From the NCBI RefSeq assembly GCF_947378715.1, contig NZ_CANCLE010000071.1:1-19297 (forward strand): 19,297 bases of DNA, read 5' to 3'. The translations under genes were made by a program, and so were the position numbers. Below are positions 7,277-14,555 of this stretch, one piece after another. The notes under the pieces are model-generated. The model searched no databases. It saw only the letters and a program-made list of their open reading frames with translations, and was not told the DNA's origin. Every line of letters starts with the position of its first letter. Position 1 is the stretch's first letter. Origin of the DNA: Phenylobacterium aquaticum. Its GTDB lineage: Bacteria > Pseudomonadota > Alphaproteobacteria > Caulobacterales > Caulobacteraceae.

Positions 7277-7927
7277 ATGCGGCTGGCGCTGATACCAAGT
7301 CCATTCTTGGGGCCGGCGTCCTGGAGCCTCGTCGCCTCCCATCTGGAGGACGGGTGCGTGGCGGACCATGGCGGCGTGTCGGGGCCTGACTGGTTCGACG
7401 GCGCGGCCCAGCGGATCGTGGCGCAGGTGGACGACGAACCCTGGACGGCGGTCCTCCACAGCAGCGCGGGGGCCTTTGCGCCGAGCCTGAGCGCGGTCGC
7501 CGCCAGGCTGAAAGGGCTGGTTTTTGTCGACGCGGTCCTCCCGCATCCGGGCAAGAGCGCCGCCGACCTGGCGCCGCGCGGACAAATCGACGGGCTCCGA
7601 AAGATCACCTCCGAAGGGCTGATCGCCCGATGGGACCGATGGTTCGCCCCTGCGGTCATCGAAAGCTGGGCGCCTGACGCCAAGGCGAGGGCCACATGCC
7701 TCGCCGACATACCGCAGGTTCCGTTGGCGTTCCTGGAAGCCCAGGCGCCCTGCCACGCCGAGTGGGAACGGCTGCCGGCGACCTATGTCAAACTGAGCGA
7801 AGGGTTCGAGCGCAACGCGACGCGGGCCGAGGCGCTTGGCTGGAACACGCGACGGCTGGACCTCGGCCATCTCGGAATGATTTCGCATCCAGCCGCCCTG
7901 GCCGCGACCCTCCTGGACGTTAGGTGA
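7277..7927 (+). CDS. Small alpha/beta-hydrolase-fold protein of unknown substrate
   Basis: The predicted product is 216 residues, starting MRLALIPSPFLGPASWSLVA. The open frame runs further upstream into ispE, but the ATG at 7277 has AGGTGAG directly before it and starts the hydrolase-like beta strand, so I chose it. The nucleophile elbow looks like LHSSAGAF with candidate S63; the usual first Gly of GxSxG is replaced by H61. A strand follows (LKGLVFVDAVLPHP), where the acid-bearing loop would lie. The candidate catalytic His is H198 in LDLGHLGMISHP. The compact size and the motif order suggest an esterase or a RutD/salicylate-esterase-like hydrolase, but no specific reaction can be assigned. 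It follows ispE after 73 bases with a hairpin between, so it may have its own promoter. Confidence 0.75.
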   Translation: MRLALIPSPFLGPASWSLVASHLEDGCVADHGGVSGPDWFDGAAQRIVAQVDDEPWTAVLHSSAGAFAPSLSAVAARLKGLVFVDAVLPHPGKSAADLAPRGQIDGLRKITSEGLIARWDRWFAPAVIESWAPDAKARATCLADIPQVPLAFLEAQAPCHAEWERLPATYVKLSEGFERNATRAEALGWNTRRLDLGHLGMISHPAALAATLLDVR

Positions 7928-8046
7928 GCCGTCGCCACGGTTGGCGTCATCGTTCGTTCTTGACTTGGCGAGCGGCAGTGGCGCGGACGTTGACGCCCTG
8001 GTGGGCCCTACTGCCTGGAGCCTTCACAGCCCGACGGCATGCCCCA

Positions 8047-8078
8047 AACGAAAACGGGGGCCCCGAAGGACCCCCGTT
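8047..8078 (-). terminator. Intrinsic terminator of the glnK-amtB operon
   Basis: On the minus strand, AACGGGGG (8078-8071) pairs with CCCCCGTT (8060-8053), with extra inner pairs around a CTTCGG-like loop. It is followed by TTTTCGTTT. It starts 24 bases beyond the amtB stop and faces the convergent hydrolase gene. Nothing else is recognised in the 7928-8102 gap. Confidence 0.85.
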
Positions 8079-8102
8079 CCCAACTCTCCAGTGTCGTATG
8101 GA

Positions 8103-9545
8103 CTACTCGTGCAAGGCTTCGCCGTGCAGGGTCATGTCCAGACCTTCAACTTCACCCTCTTCCGAGACCTTCAGGCCGGTGGTGAACTTGCAGATCATCA
8201 GGATCACCAGGGTGGCGATGGCCGTCCAGCCAGCGGTCACCGCGATGCCCTTGGCCTGGGTGATCACGCTGTGGCCAGCGCCCAGCGAGTTGATCGCCGG
8301 GTCGGCCAGCAGACCGGTGAGCAGGGCGCCGGCGATGCCGCCGATGCCGTGCACGCCGAAGGCGTCGAGGCTGTCGTCATACTTGAAGATGCGCTTCAGC
8401 CACACCGCGCCGACGTAGCAGACGGCGCCGGCGACGATGCCGATGATCAGCGCGCCTTGCGGGTTCACGAAGCCGGCGGCCGGGGTGATGGCGACCAGGC
8501 CAGCGACGGCGCCGGAGGCCAGCCCCAGCATGCCGGGCTTCTTGCGTTCGACCCACTCGACAACCATCCAGGCCAGGGCGGCCGCGGCGGTGGCGACTTG
8601 GGTGTTCAGCATGGCGGCGGAAGCGATGCCGTCAGCGGCCCATTCCGAACCGGCGTTGAAGCCGAACCAGCCAACCCACAGCAGCGAGGCGCCGATCATG
8701 GTGAAGACCAGGTTCGACGGCGCCATGTTCTCGGTGCCGTAGCCCTTTCGCTTGCCCATGACGAGGGCGCACATCAGACCGGCGACGCCAGCGTTGATGT
8801 GAACCACGGTGCCGCCCGCGAAGTCGAGGACGCCCATCTTGGACAGGAAGCCGCCACCCCAGACCCAATGGCAGATGGGGGCGTAGACGAAGATCGACCA
8901 CAGGGTCATGAACAGCAGCAGGGCGGAGAACTTCATCCGCTCGGCGAAGGCGCCGGCGATCAGGGCCGGGGTGATGATCGCGAAGGTCATCTGGTAGGTG
9001 ATCCAGAGCATCTCCGGCAGGCCCTTGGCGGCCGTATAGGCCGTCTCGGTGGTCACGCCTGCGAGGAAGAAGGTCCGGAAGCTGCCGATATAGGGCTGCA
9101 GGGCTTCGTTATCGTTGAAGCCGAAGGCCAACCCGTAGGTGCCGGCCATCCAGATCACGGTCACCAGGCAGGTGATCACGAAGGACTGGGCGACGGTGGC
9201 GATGATGTTCTTCTTCCGCACCATGCCGCCGTAGAACAGCGCCAGGCCCGGAATCGTCATCAGGAGGACGAGGGCGGTGGAGGTCAGGATCCAGGCCGCG
9301 TCGCCGGAGTTGAGCTCAAGCTTGACCTGGTGAGGCAACAGGGCCGGACCTGCGGTCTCGGCGGCGGCGGGGGCCGCAGCCGGCGCAGGCGCGGGGGCCA
9401 TGGCCTCGGCGGCGGGAGGCGCGGGCGCCTCAGCAGCCGGCGGCGCCGCGGCGTCCTGGGCGAATGCCGGAGCCGCCAAAGGCGCCCCGAGCATGGCGGC
9501 GGCGAAGGCAAGCCCTGCCAACCTTTTGATACCGAATGATTTCAT
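8103..9545 (-). CDS. amtB: Ammonium transporter AmtB
   Basis: This 480-residue membrane protein is an Amt/Rh ammonium channel. Residues match E. coli AmtB with a constant offset of 81: F188 and F296 (Phe gate), D241 in LDFAGG (D160), and the twin pore His H249 in VVHINAG (H168) and H399 in FGVHGIGG (H318). The N-terminus has a cleavable signal (MKSFGIKRLAGLAFAAAMLG, likely cut after AFA at 29). An Ala/Pro/Glu-rich stretch to about residue 66 follows, longer than in E. coli. AAGGGGAT precedes the start. The gene lies 35 bases after glnK on the same strand, the classic arrangement in which GlnK docks on AmtB and blocks it when nitrogen is plentiful. Confidence 0.97.
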   Translation of the reverse strand: MKSFGIKRLAGLAFAAAMLGAPLAAPAFAQDAAAPPAAEAPAPPAAEAMAPAPAPAAAPAAAETAGPALLPHQVKLELNSGDAAWILTSTALVLLMTIPGLALFYGGMVRKKNIIATVAQSFVITCLVTVIWMAGTYGLAFGFNDNEALQPYIGSFRTFFLAGVTTETAYTAAKGLPEMLWITYQMTFAIITPALIAGAFAERMKFSALLLFMTLWSIFVYAPICHWVWGGGFLSKMGVLDFAGGTVVHINAGVAGLMCALVMGKRKGYGTENMAPSNLVFTMIGASLLWVGWFGFNAGSEWAADGIASAAMLNTQVATAAAALAWMVVEWVERKKPGMLGLASGAVAGLVAITPAAGFVNPQGALIIGIVAGAVCYVGAVWLKRIFKYDDSLDAFGVHGIGGIAGALLTGLLADPAINSLGAGHSVITQAKGIAVTAGWTAIATLVILMICKFTTGLKVSEEGEVEGLDMTLHGEALHE

Positions 9546-9580
9546 ATGATTATCCCCTTGTCCCGATGAGCTCTGGCGAC

Positions 9581-9919
9581 CTAGAGCGCGGCCGTGCCGG
9601 ACTCGCCGGTCCGAATGCGAACAGCGTCCTCGACGTTGAGAACGAAAATCTTCCCGTCCCCGATCTTGCCCGTGGCGGCGGCGGCCTTGACCGCTTCCAC
9701 CGCCTTGGCGGCGGCGCTGTCATCGACGACAGCCTCGAGCTTCACTTTCGGCACGAAGTTCACCTGGTACTCAGCGCCCCGGTAAATCTCCGTCTGCCCC
9801 TTCTGCCGGCCGTAGCCCTTCACTTCCGAGACCGTCAGCCCCTCGACGCCGGCGGCGACGAGCGCTTCGCGCACATCGTCCAGCTTGAAGGGTTTGACGA
9901 TCGCCATGATCAATTTCAT
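9581..9919 (-). CDS. glnK: Nitrogen regulatory protein PII (GlnK type)
   Basis: This 112-residue PII signal protein starts MKLIMAIVKPFKLDDVREAL. The T-loop GRQKGQTEIYRGAEY keeps Y51, the uridylylation site used by GlnD. The B-loop TGKIGDGKIFV binds ATP/ADP, and the C-terminus IRIRTGE-type sequence (VRIRTGESGTAAL) is conserved. PII proteins sense 2-oxoglutarate and energy state and control ammonium uptake and glutamine synthetase. I name it GlnK because it directly precedes amtB; by sequence alone it could be called GlnB. GGGAGCGAG upstream of the ATG can serve as ribosome site. I saw no convincing -24/-12 sigma-54 promoter upstream. Confidence 0.95.
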   Translation of the reverse strand: MKLIMAIVKPFKLDDVREALVAAGVEGLTVSEVKGYGRQKGQTEIYRGAEYQVNFVPKVKLEAVVDDSAAAKAVEAVKAAAATGKIGDGKIFVLNVEDAVRIRTGESGTAAL

Positions 9920-10309
9920 CCGCTCGCTCCCACGCGGCTCAAAAGCTGTCCGCGCCCGTGATTTTCCCGACCGTCAGAATTTGGGGCTCAACTCGACCCC
10001 TCGACGGCAAAGTGACGCTATCGACGGCAGGGCCGTGTGCGGTTGCGCGGTAACCTTTGATCAATGAAAAGACTTCAGGCGCCTAAAATGTGTGCGAAAG
10101 CGGCATTTGGCGCCTGCTGATTGGGCGATATCGGCGTCCGGAGCGCCTGCGCCGTGGTGTTGACGTGGGGGTGTCATGAGAGCGCCCAAGTCGGCGGGCC
10201 TCTAAGGCAGGCGCCTTCGAAATCGAGGCCGCGCACAGGGTGCGATCCGTTGACTCGGGCGCGGCCTGTGGGCAGGGGGCGTTGCGATATCTCCCCAACG
10301 AGGATTCCC
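9920..10309. promoter_or_regulatory. Gene-free divergent control region between glnK and the fasciclin gene
   Basis: About 390 bases separate two divergent starts. No reading frame here looks coding. It holds the direct repeat TCGACGGCA at 10001-10009 and 10021-10029 and an inverted repeat at 10076-10116. No clear promoter box could be assigned in either direction. A TTGACG at 10160-10165 is the only -35-like hexamer on the plus side and lacks a matching -10. Confidence 0.5.
10076..10116. repeat. Inverted repeat CAGGCGCC...GGCGCCTG in the glnK/fasciclin gap
   Basis: CAGGCGCC (10076-10083) matches GGCGCCTG (10109-10116) as a perfect 8-bp inverted repeat. After a two-base bulge, AAATG (10086-10090) pairs with CATTT (10104-10108), and a small GC-GAAA-GC tip can form inside. 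It could fold as RNA or bind a dimeric regulator. Confidence 0.6.
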
Positions 10310-10897
10310 ATGCTCCCGACCCGCTCTCTGATCGCCGGCGCCCTGATGGCCCTGGCCGCAGGCGCCGCTTCCGCTCAGACGCCGGCCGCCGCCGCCGCCC
10401 CTGCGGCCATGCCGGCGCCCGCCGCTGCGCCGGCCCCGGTCGCCGCCCCGCCCGTGGTCGCCGCCGGCGACGTGGTCGACACCCTCAAGGCCTCGGGCCA
10501 GTTCACTCTGTTCCTCAAGGCCACCGACGCCACAAACCTCACCGGCTTCCTGAAGGCCAACAAGGTCGAGACAGTGTTCGCGCCCAGCGACGCGGCCTTC
10601 GCCGCCCTGCCGGCCGGCGAACTGGCCCGGCTGATGGCCCCGGCCAACCGCGCGGAGCTGCAGAAGCTGTTGATCTACCACATGATCAACGCCTCGGTGC
10701 CGAGCTCGGAGTTCAAGGGCGCCCAGCGCCAGGCCCGCACCATGGCCGGCCTGCCCGTGGAACTGGATGGCGGCGAGATGCTTATGGTCAATGACGCCAT
10801 GATCGTTCAGGCCGACATCATGGCCACCAATGGCGTCATCCACGTGATCAACAAGGTGCTGTCGCCCGCCACGGCGCCCGCACCGACCGCCAACTAG
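10310..10897 (+). CDS. Secreted fasciclin (FAS1) domain protein
   Basis: The 195-residue product starts MLPTRSLIAGALMALAAGAA, a signal peptide with cleavage likely after ASA. An Ala/Pro low-complexity linker of about 35 residues follows, then one FAS1 domain. FAS1 signs are ETVFAPSDAAFAALP (H1 region), the LLIYHMI strand (YH motif), and NGVIHVINKVLSP (H2 region) near the end. FAS1 domains mediate adhesion or protein contacts outside the cytoplasm; no enzyme activity is expected. The frame is open upstream to 10121, but the signal peptide and CGAGGA nearby fix the ATG at 10310. The next gene, 53 bases on, also encodes a small secreted Ala/Pro-rich protein, so they are probably one unit ending at the terminator before glyQ. 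Confidence 0.9.
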   Translation: MLPTRSLIAGALMALAAGAASAQTPAAAAAPAAMPAPAAAPAPVAAPPVVAAGDVVDTLKASGQFTLFLKATDATNLTGFLKANKVETVFAPSDAAFAALPAGELARLMAPANRAELQKLLIYHMINASVPSSEFKGAQRQARTMAGLPVELDGGEMLMVNDAMIVQADIMATNGVIHVINKVLSPATAPAPTAN

Positions 10898-10950
10898 TCG
10901 GGAGCCTCGCGGCCGCGCGCCTCGGACCCCCGGGAACGAGGAACGCCAAG

Positions 10951-11262
10951 ATGAACATCAAGTTTGTTCTCGCCGCCGTCGCGGCCGCGACCCTGGCCTC
11001 GGCCGCTCAGGCCCAGACCGCCCCCGCCCAGCCGCCGGCGACGCCGTCCATGGCGATGCCCGCCGAGCCCGCAGTCGGGACCCAGGCGTCGACCACGGTC
11101 GAGACCGCGCCCCCGGCGGCGGTGGCCGCAGGCATGGACGCCTCGGCCACGGTGACCACCACCACCCTGACCAACGGCCCGGTCGCCGACACGCCGGAGA
11201 ACCGCGCCAAGTATCCGCCCATGTCCAGCGCGGGCAAGCGGTCCAAGGCGAAGGGGAACTGA
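10951..11262 (+). CDS. Small secreted Ala/Pro/Thr-rich protein of unknown function
   Basis: This 103-residue protein has a clear signal peptide (MNIKFVLAAVAAATLASAAQ, cut near AQA-Q). A low-complexity Ala/Pro/Thr/Val region follows, with TTVET and ATVTTTTLTNG. The tail DTPENRAKYPPMSSAGKRS is more ordered. I recall similar DTPENRAKYG-PMS-AG tails in small hypothetical proteins of Caulobacterales, but cannot assign a role. GAGGAAC lies before the ATG. It lies downstream of the fasciclin gene and ends 56 bases before the terminator hairpin. It is unlikely to be an enzyme; it may be a periplasmic or envelope protein. Confidence 0.8.
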   Translation: MNIKFVLAAVAAATLASAAQAQTAPAQPPATPSMAMPAEPAVGTQASTTVETAPPAAVAAGMDASATVTTTTLTNGPVADTPENRAKYPPMSSAGKRSKAKGN

Positions 11263-11307
11263 GCCGACCCCAGACGGACGCAATGCGGAGATAAAGCCGC
11301 GCTGCGC

Positions 11308-11336
11308 TTGAAGCGAAGGTCGGTGGGCCCTATGGT
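11308..11336 (+). promoter_or_regulatory. Candidate glyQS promoter overlapping the terminator
   Basis: TTGAAG (11308-11313) and TATGGT (11331-11336) are separated by exactly 17 bases, each matching 4 of 6 consensus positions. Transcription would start near 11343, giving a leader of about 30 bases before glyQ. The -10 falls in the loop of the terminator hairpin. Confidence 0.35.
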
Positions 11337-11351
11337 CCGCCGACTTTTTTT
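11319..11351 (+). terminator. Strong intrinsic terminator just upstream of glyQ
   Basis: An 11-bp stem is formed by 11319-11329 and 11334-11344, with two G-T pairs and the loop CTAT. Seven T (11345-11351) follow it. It would end the fasciclin/small-protein transcript, but lies only 21 bases before the glyQ start codon. Confidence 0.85.
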
Positions 11352-11372
11352 GCGCCCGCGAACACACCCCAC

Positions 11373-12275
11373 ATGTCCTCCGAAAAGCCGCTCTCATTTC
11401 AGGGTCTTATCCTGAAACTCCACGACTATTGGAGCCAACAAGGCTGCGTGATTCTGCAGCCGCATGACGTCGAGGTGGGCGCGGGCACCCTGCATCCGGC
11501 CACGGTGCTGCGCGCGCTCGGCCCCAAGCCCTGGCGAGCGGCCTATGTGCAGCCCTCGCGCCGGCCCGGCGACGGCCGATATGGCGAGAACCCCAACCGG
11601 CTGCAGCACTATTACCAGTATCAGGTGATCCTGAAGCCGAACCCCGACAACCTGCAGGAGCTCTATCTGGGTTCGCTGGAGGCCATCGGCCTGGACACCC
11701 GGCTACACGACATCCGCTTCGTCGAGGACGACTGGGAGAACCCCACGGTCGGGGCCTGGGGCCTGGGCTGGGAAGTCTGGTGCGACGGGATGGAAGTCAC
11801 GCAATACACCTACTTCCAACAGGTGGGCGGGCTGGACGTGTTCCCCGTGGCCGGAGAGCTGACCTACGGGCTTGAGCGCCTGGCCATGTACATCCAGGGC
11901 GTCAATCACTTCACCGAACTGGCCTTCAACGACCCGGACGGCCCGGCGCCCATGACCTATGGCGACGTGTTCCTGGAGAACGAGCGCCAGCAGTCGGAAG
12001 CCAATTTCCACCTCTATGACGTGGCTGTGCTGAAGCGGCAGTTCGAGGACATGGAGCGCCAGGTGCCGCGCATCCTGGAGGGCCGGGGGCCGCAGGGCCA
12101 GATCACCGTCCTGCCGGCCTATGACCATGTGCTGAAGGCCAGCCACCTGTTCAACCTGATGGACGCCCGCGGCGCGATCGCCGTGGCCGAGCGCCAGAGC
12201 TATATCGGCCGCATTCGCGACCTGACCAAGATGTGCGCCGAGGCCTGGGTCGCGAATGAAGGCGGGAACGCTTAA
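11373..12275 (+). CDS. glyQ: Glycine-tRNA ligase alpha subunit
   Basis: This 300-residue protein is the alpha subunit of the bacterial alpha2-beta2 glycyl-tRNA synthetase, a class II enzyme that activates glycine with ATP. Diagnostic stretches are FQGLILKLHDYWSQQGC at the N-terminus, VEVGAGTLHPATVLRALGP, AAYVQPSRRP, DGRYGENPNRLQHYYQ (67-82), DIRFVEDDWENPT, GAWGLGWEVWCDGMEVTQ and YFQQVGGLD. The length matches the family. The ATG has no good Shine-Dalgarno upstream, but the N-terminus MSSEKPLSFQGL agrees with homologues. It is followed after 3 bases by glyS, so the two subunits are made together. The intrinsic terminator just upstream bears on its regulation. Confidence 0.97.
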   Translation: MSSEKPLSFQGLILKLHDYWSQQGCVILQPHDVEVGAGTLHPATVLRALGPKPWRAAYVQPSRRPGDGRYGENPNRLQHYYQYQVILKPNPDNLQELYLGSLEAIGLDTRLHDIRFVEDDWENPTVGAWGLGWEVWCDGMEVTQYTYFQQVGGLDVFPVAGELTYGLERLAMYIQGVNHFTELAFNDPDGPAPMTYGDVFLENERQQSEANFHLYDVAVLKRQFEDMERQVPRILEGRGPQGQITVLPAYDHVLKASHLFNLMDARGAIAVAERQSYIGRIRDLTKMCAEAWVANEGGNA

Positions 12276-12278
12276 GTC

Positions 12279-14555
12279 ATGCCCCAGCTTTTGATCGAAC
12301 TGTTCTCCGAAGAGATTCCGGCCCGCATGCAGGTGCAGGCGGCGAGGGATTTCGAGCGCATGGCCCGCGAGCGGCTGGCCGCCCAGGGGCTGTTGCCCGA
12401 GGCGTTGAAGACCTTTTCCGGCCCGCGTCGCCTGACCCTGGTGGCCGAAGGCTTGCCGGCGGCCCAGGGCGACCGGCATGAGGAACAGAAGGGCCCGCGC
12501 GTCGGCTCGCCCGACGCCGCCATCGACGGCTTCCTGCGCAAGACGGGCCTGACCCGCGACCAGTTGACCGAGCGGGACGGGGTGTGGTTCGCCCATATCC
12601 ATCGCGCCGGCCGGCCGACGCCCACGATCGTCGCCGAGATGGTCGAGGAGATCGTCCGCAATTTCCCCTGGCCCAAGTCGATGACCTGGGGGCGCGGGAC
12701 CCTGCGCTGGGTCCGACCGCTGAAGCGCATCCTGTGCGTCTTCGACGGCGAGGTGGTCCCGTTCTCCATCGACGGCATCGAGGCCGGCGACGTGACCGAG
12801 GGCCACCGGTTCATGGGATCGGGCAAGCCGTTCAAGGCCAAGGACTTCGACCGCTACGCCGAGGGGCTGGAGAAGCACTTCGTCGTGCTCGATCCGGAGG
12901 AGCGCAAGACCCGTATCCTGGAACAGGCCAAGACCCTGTGCTTCGCGCGCAATCTCGAACTGGTCGACGACGAGGGCCTGCTGGACGAGGTCGCGGGCTT
13001 GGCCGAGTGGCCGTCGCCGGTGCTGGGTGACATGGACCCGGTGTTCCTCGACCTGCCGCCGGAGGTGATCCGCACTTCGATGCGGACCCATCAGAAGTAT
13101 TTCGCCGTGCGCGACCCGGCCACCGGCAAGCTCGCCCCGCACTTCGTCACCGTAGCCAATATCGAGGCGGCGGACGGCGGCAAGGTGATTGCGGCAGGCA
13201 ACGCCAAGGTGCTGTCGGCGCGGCTGAGCGACGCCAAGTTCTTCTGGGACGAAGACCGCAAGGTGAAGCTGGAAGACCGGCTGGAGAAGCTGAAGGGCGT
13301 CACCTTCCACGCCAAGCTGGGCACCTTGGCCGAGCGGGTCGAGCGGCTGGAGATCCTGGCCAAGGCGATTGCGCCCCGGGTGGGCGCTGATCCGGCCAAG
13401 GCCGTGCTGGCCGCGCACCTGTGCAAGGCCGACCTGACCACCGGCATGGTCGGTGAATTCCCCGAGCTGCAGGGCCTGATGGGCGGCTACTACGCCCGCG
13501 AGGAAAAGCTCTCGAACGTGGTCGCCGACGCCATCCGCGACCATTATCGCCCGGTCGGCCAGACCGATGAGGCGCCGGACACCCCGGTGACCATGGCGGT
13601 GGCGCTGGCCGAGAAGCTCGACACGCTCACCGCCTTCTTCGCGATCAATGAGAAGCCGACAGGATCGCGCGATCCCTATGCCCTGCGCCGCGCCGCCCTG
13701 GGGGTGATCCGCATCCTGCTGGGGTCCGAAGCCCGGGCGCCGATCCGTGAGCTGGTCGCCGACTGGTATGGATCTCTGCGCTGCTTCGTCGATCCTGGCC
13801 GGGCGCTCTATGTCTCGACCAAGCGGACCACCGGCTATCTCGGCCCCAAATATCGCGCGCCCTCCGAGGTCTTCGAGACCTATGTCGAGGAATTCGACGC
13901 CGCCCTGCTGGAAGGAACGCCCCTGGTCGTGGAGACCCGGGATGACTTCGACATCCGCTTCGACCGCGCCGCCAAGGCCGGCGAGGCCCCTGAAGGCAAG
14001 GTGCTCTACACGTTCCGGCCCTATGGCGAAGTGGCCGAGGAGGTCCTGGCCTTCCTGGCGGACCGGCTGAAGGTGCTGCTGCGCGACCAGGGCAAGCGCC
14101 ACGACCTGGTGGATGCGGTGTTCGCGCTGGGCGACGACGACTTGGTGCGGATCGTCGCCCGGGTCCAGGCCCTGTCGGATTTCCTGACCACCGAGGACGG
14201 CGCCAATCTGCTGGCCGGTTACAAGCGGGCCGGCAACATCCTCAAGGCCGAGGAAAAGAAGGGCGCCCTGCCGGCCGGCGCGGCCGCGCCCATGGCGGGC
14301 GCCTCGGCCGAGGAAGCCGCCCTGATCGCGGCGATTTCCCTTGCGGAGCCCGAGGTGGCGCGTGCATTGCAGCATGAGGATTTCGCAGGCGCCATGCGTG
14401 CCTTGTCGGGAATGCGTCGACCCGTCGACGCCTTCTTCGAAAAGGTGCTGGTGAACTCGGAAGTCGCCGCCGAACGCGAGAACCGGCTGCGGCTTCTGGC
14501 TCAGGTCCGTGACGCCATGGGCGAGGTCGCGGACTTCAGCCTGGTGAACGGCTAG
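12279..14555 (+). CDS. glyS: Glycine-tRNA ligase beta subunit, with an apparent internal insertion
   Basis: The 758-residue beta subunit binds tRNA-Gly and is needed for aminoacylation with GlyQ. Typical parts are LLIELFSEEIPARM at the N-terminus, FSGPRRLTLV, GPRVGSPDAAIDGFLRKTGL, LPPEVIRTSMRTHQKYFAV, LSARLSDAKFFWDEDRK, the HD-like region CKADLTTGMVGEFPELQGLM, and the C-terminal anticodon-binding part DALRLR-like sequence around RVQALSDFLTT to the end. Bacterial GlyS proteins are often about 690 residues. The excess sits between RRAALGVIRILLG and VLAFLADRLKVLLRDQG, where about 105 residues replace the roughly 27 of E. coli. The start 3 bases after glyQ has GGCGGGAAC as a possible ribosome site. 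The stop codon overlaps a palindromic repeat. Confidence 0.95.
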   Translation: MPQLLIELFSEEIPARMQVQAARDFERMARERLAAQGLLPEALKTFSGPRRLTLVAEGLPAAQGDRHEEQKGPRVGSPDAAIDGFLRKTGLTRDQLTERDGVWFAHIHRAGRPTPTIVAEMVEEIVRNFPWPKSMTWGRGTLRWVRPLKRILCVFDGEVVPFSIDGIEAGDVTEGHRFMGSGKPFKAKDFDRYAEGLEKHFVVLDPEERKTRILEQAKTLCFARNLELVDDEGLLDEVAGLAEWPSPVLGDMDPVFLDLPPEVIRTSMRTHQKYFAVRDPATGKLAPHFVTVANIEAADGGKVIAAGNAKVLSARLSDAKFFWDEDRKVKLEDRLEKLKGVTFHAKLGTLAERVERLEILAKAIAPRVGADPAKAVLAAHLCKADLTTGMVGEFPELQGLMGGYYAREEKLSNVVADAIRDHYRPVGQTDEAPDTPVTMAVALAEKLDTLTAFFAINEKPTGSRDPYALRRAALGVIRILLGSEARAPIRELVADWYGSLRCFVDPGRALYVSTKRTTGYLGPKYRAPSEVFETYVEEFDAALLEGTPLVVETRDDFDIRFDRAAKAGEAPEGKVLYTFRPYGEVAEEVLAFLADRLKVLLRDQGKRHDLVDAVFALGDDDLVRIVARVQALSDFLTTEDGANLLAGYKRAGNILKAEEKKGALPAGAAAPMAGASAEEAALIAAISLAEPEVARALQHEDFAGAMRALSGMRRPVDAFFEKVLVNSEVAAERENRLRLLAQVRDAMGEVADFSLVNG

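Noticed and set aside
7941..9539. A 532-residue plus-strand frame opposite amtB.
   Set aside because: It is a His/Gly/Asp/Gln-rich shadow of the amtB gene, and its start lies across the amtB terminator.
9920..10075. A sigma-54 (-24/-12) promoter for glnK, for example TAGCGTCACTTTGC on the minus strand.
   Set aside because: The GG and GC elements are not both present at the required spacing (nine instead of ten bases, and AG instead of GG).
11263..11372. A T-box riboswitch upstream of glyQ.
   Set aside because: The conserved T-box antiterminator sequence and specifier stem are not visible, and the leader is short; only a terminator and a possible alternative pairing are seen.
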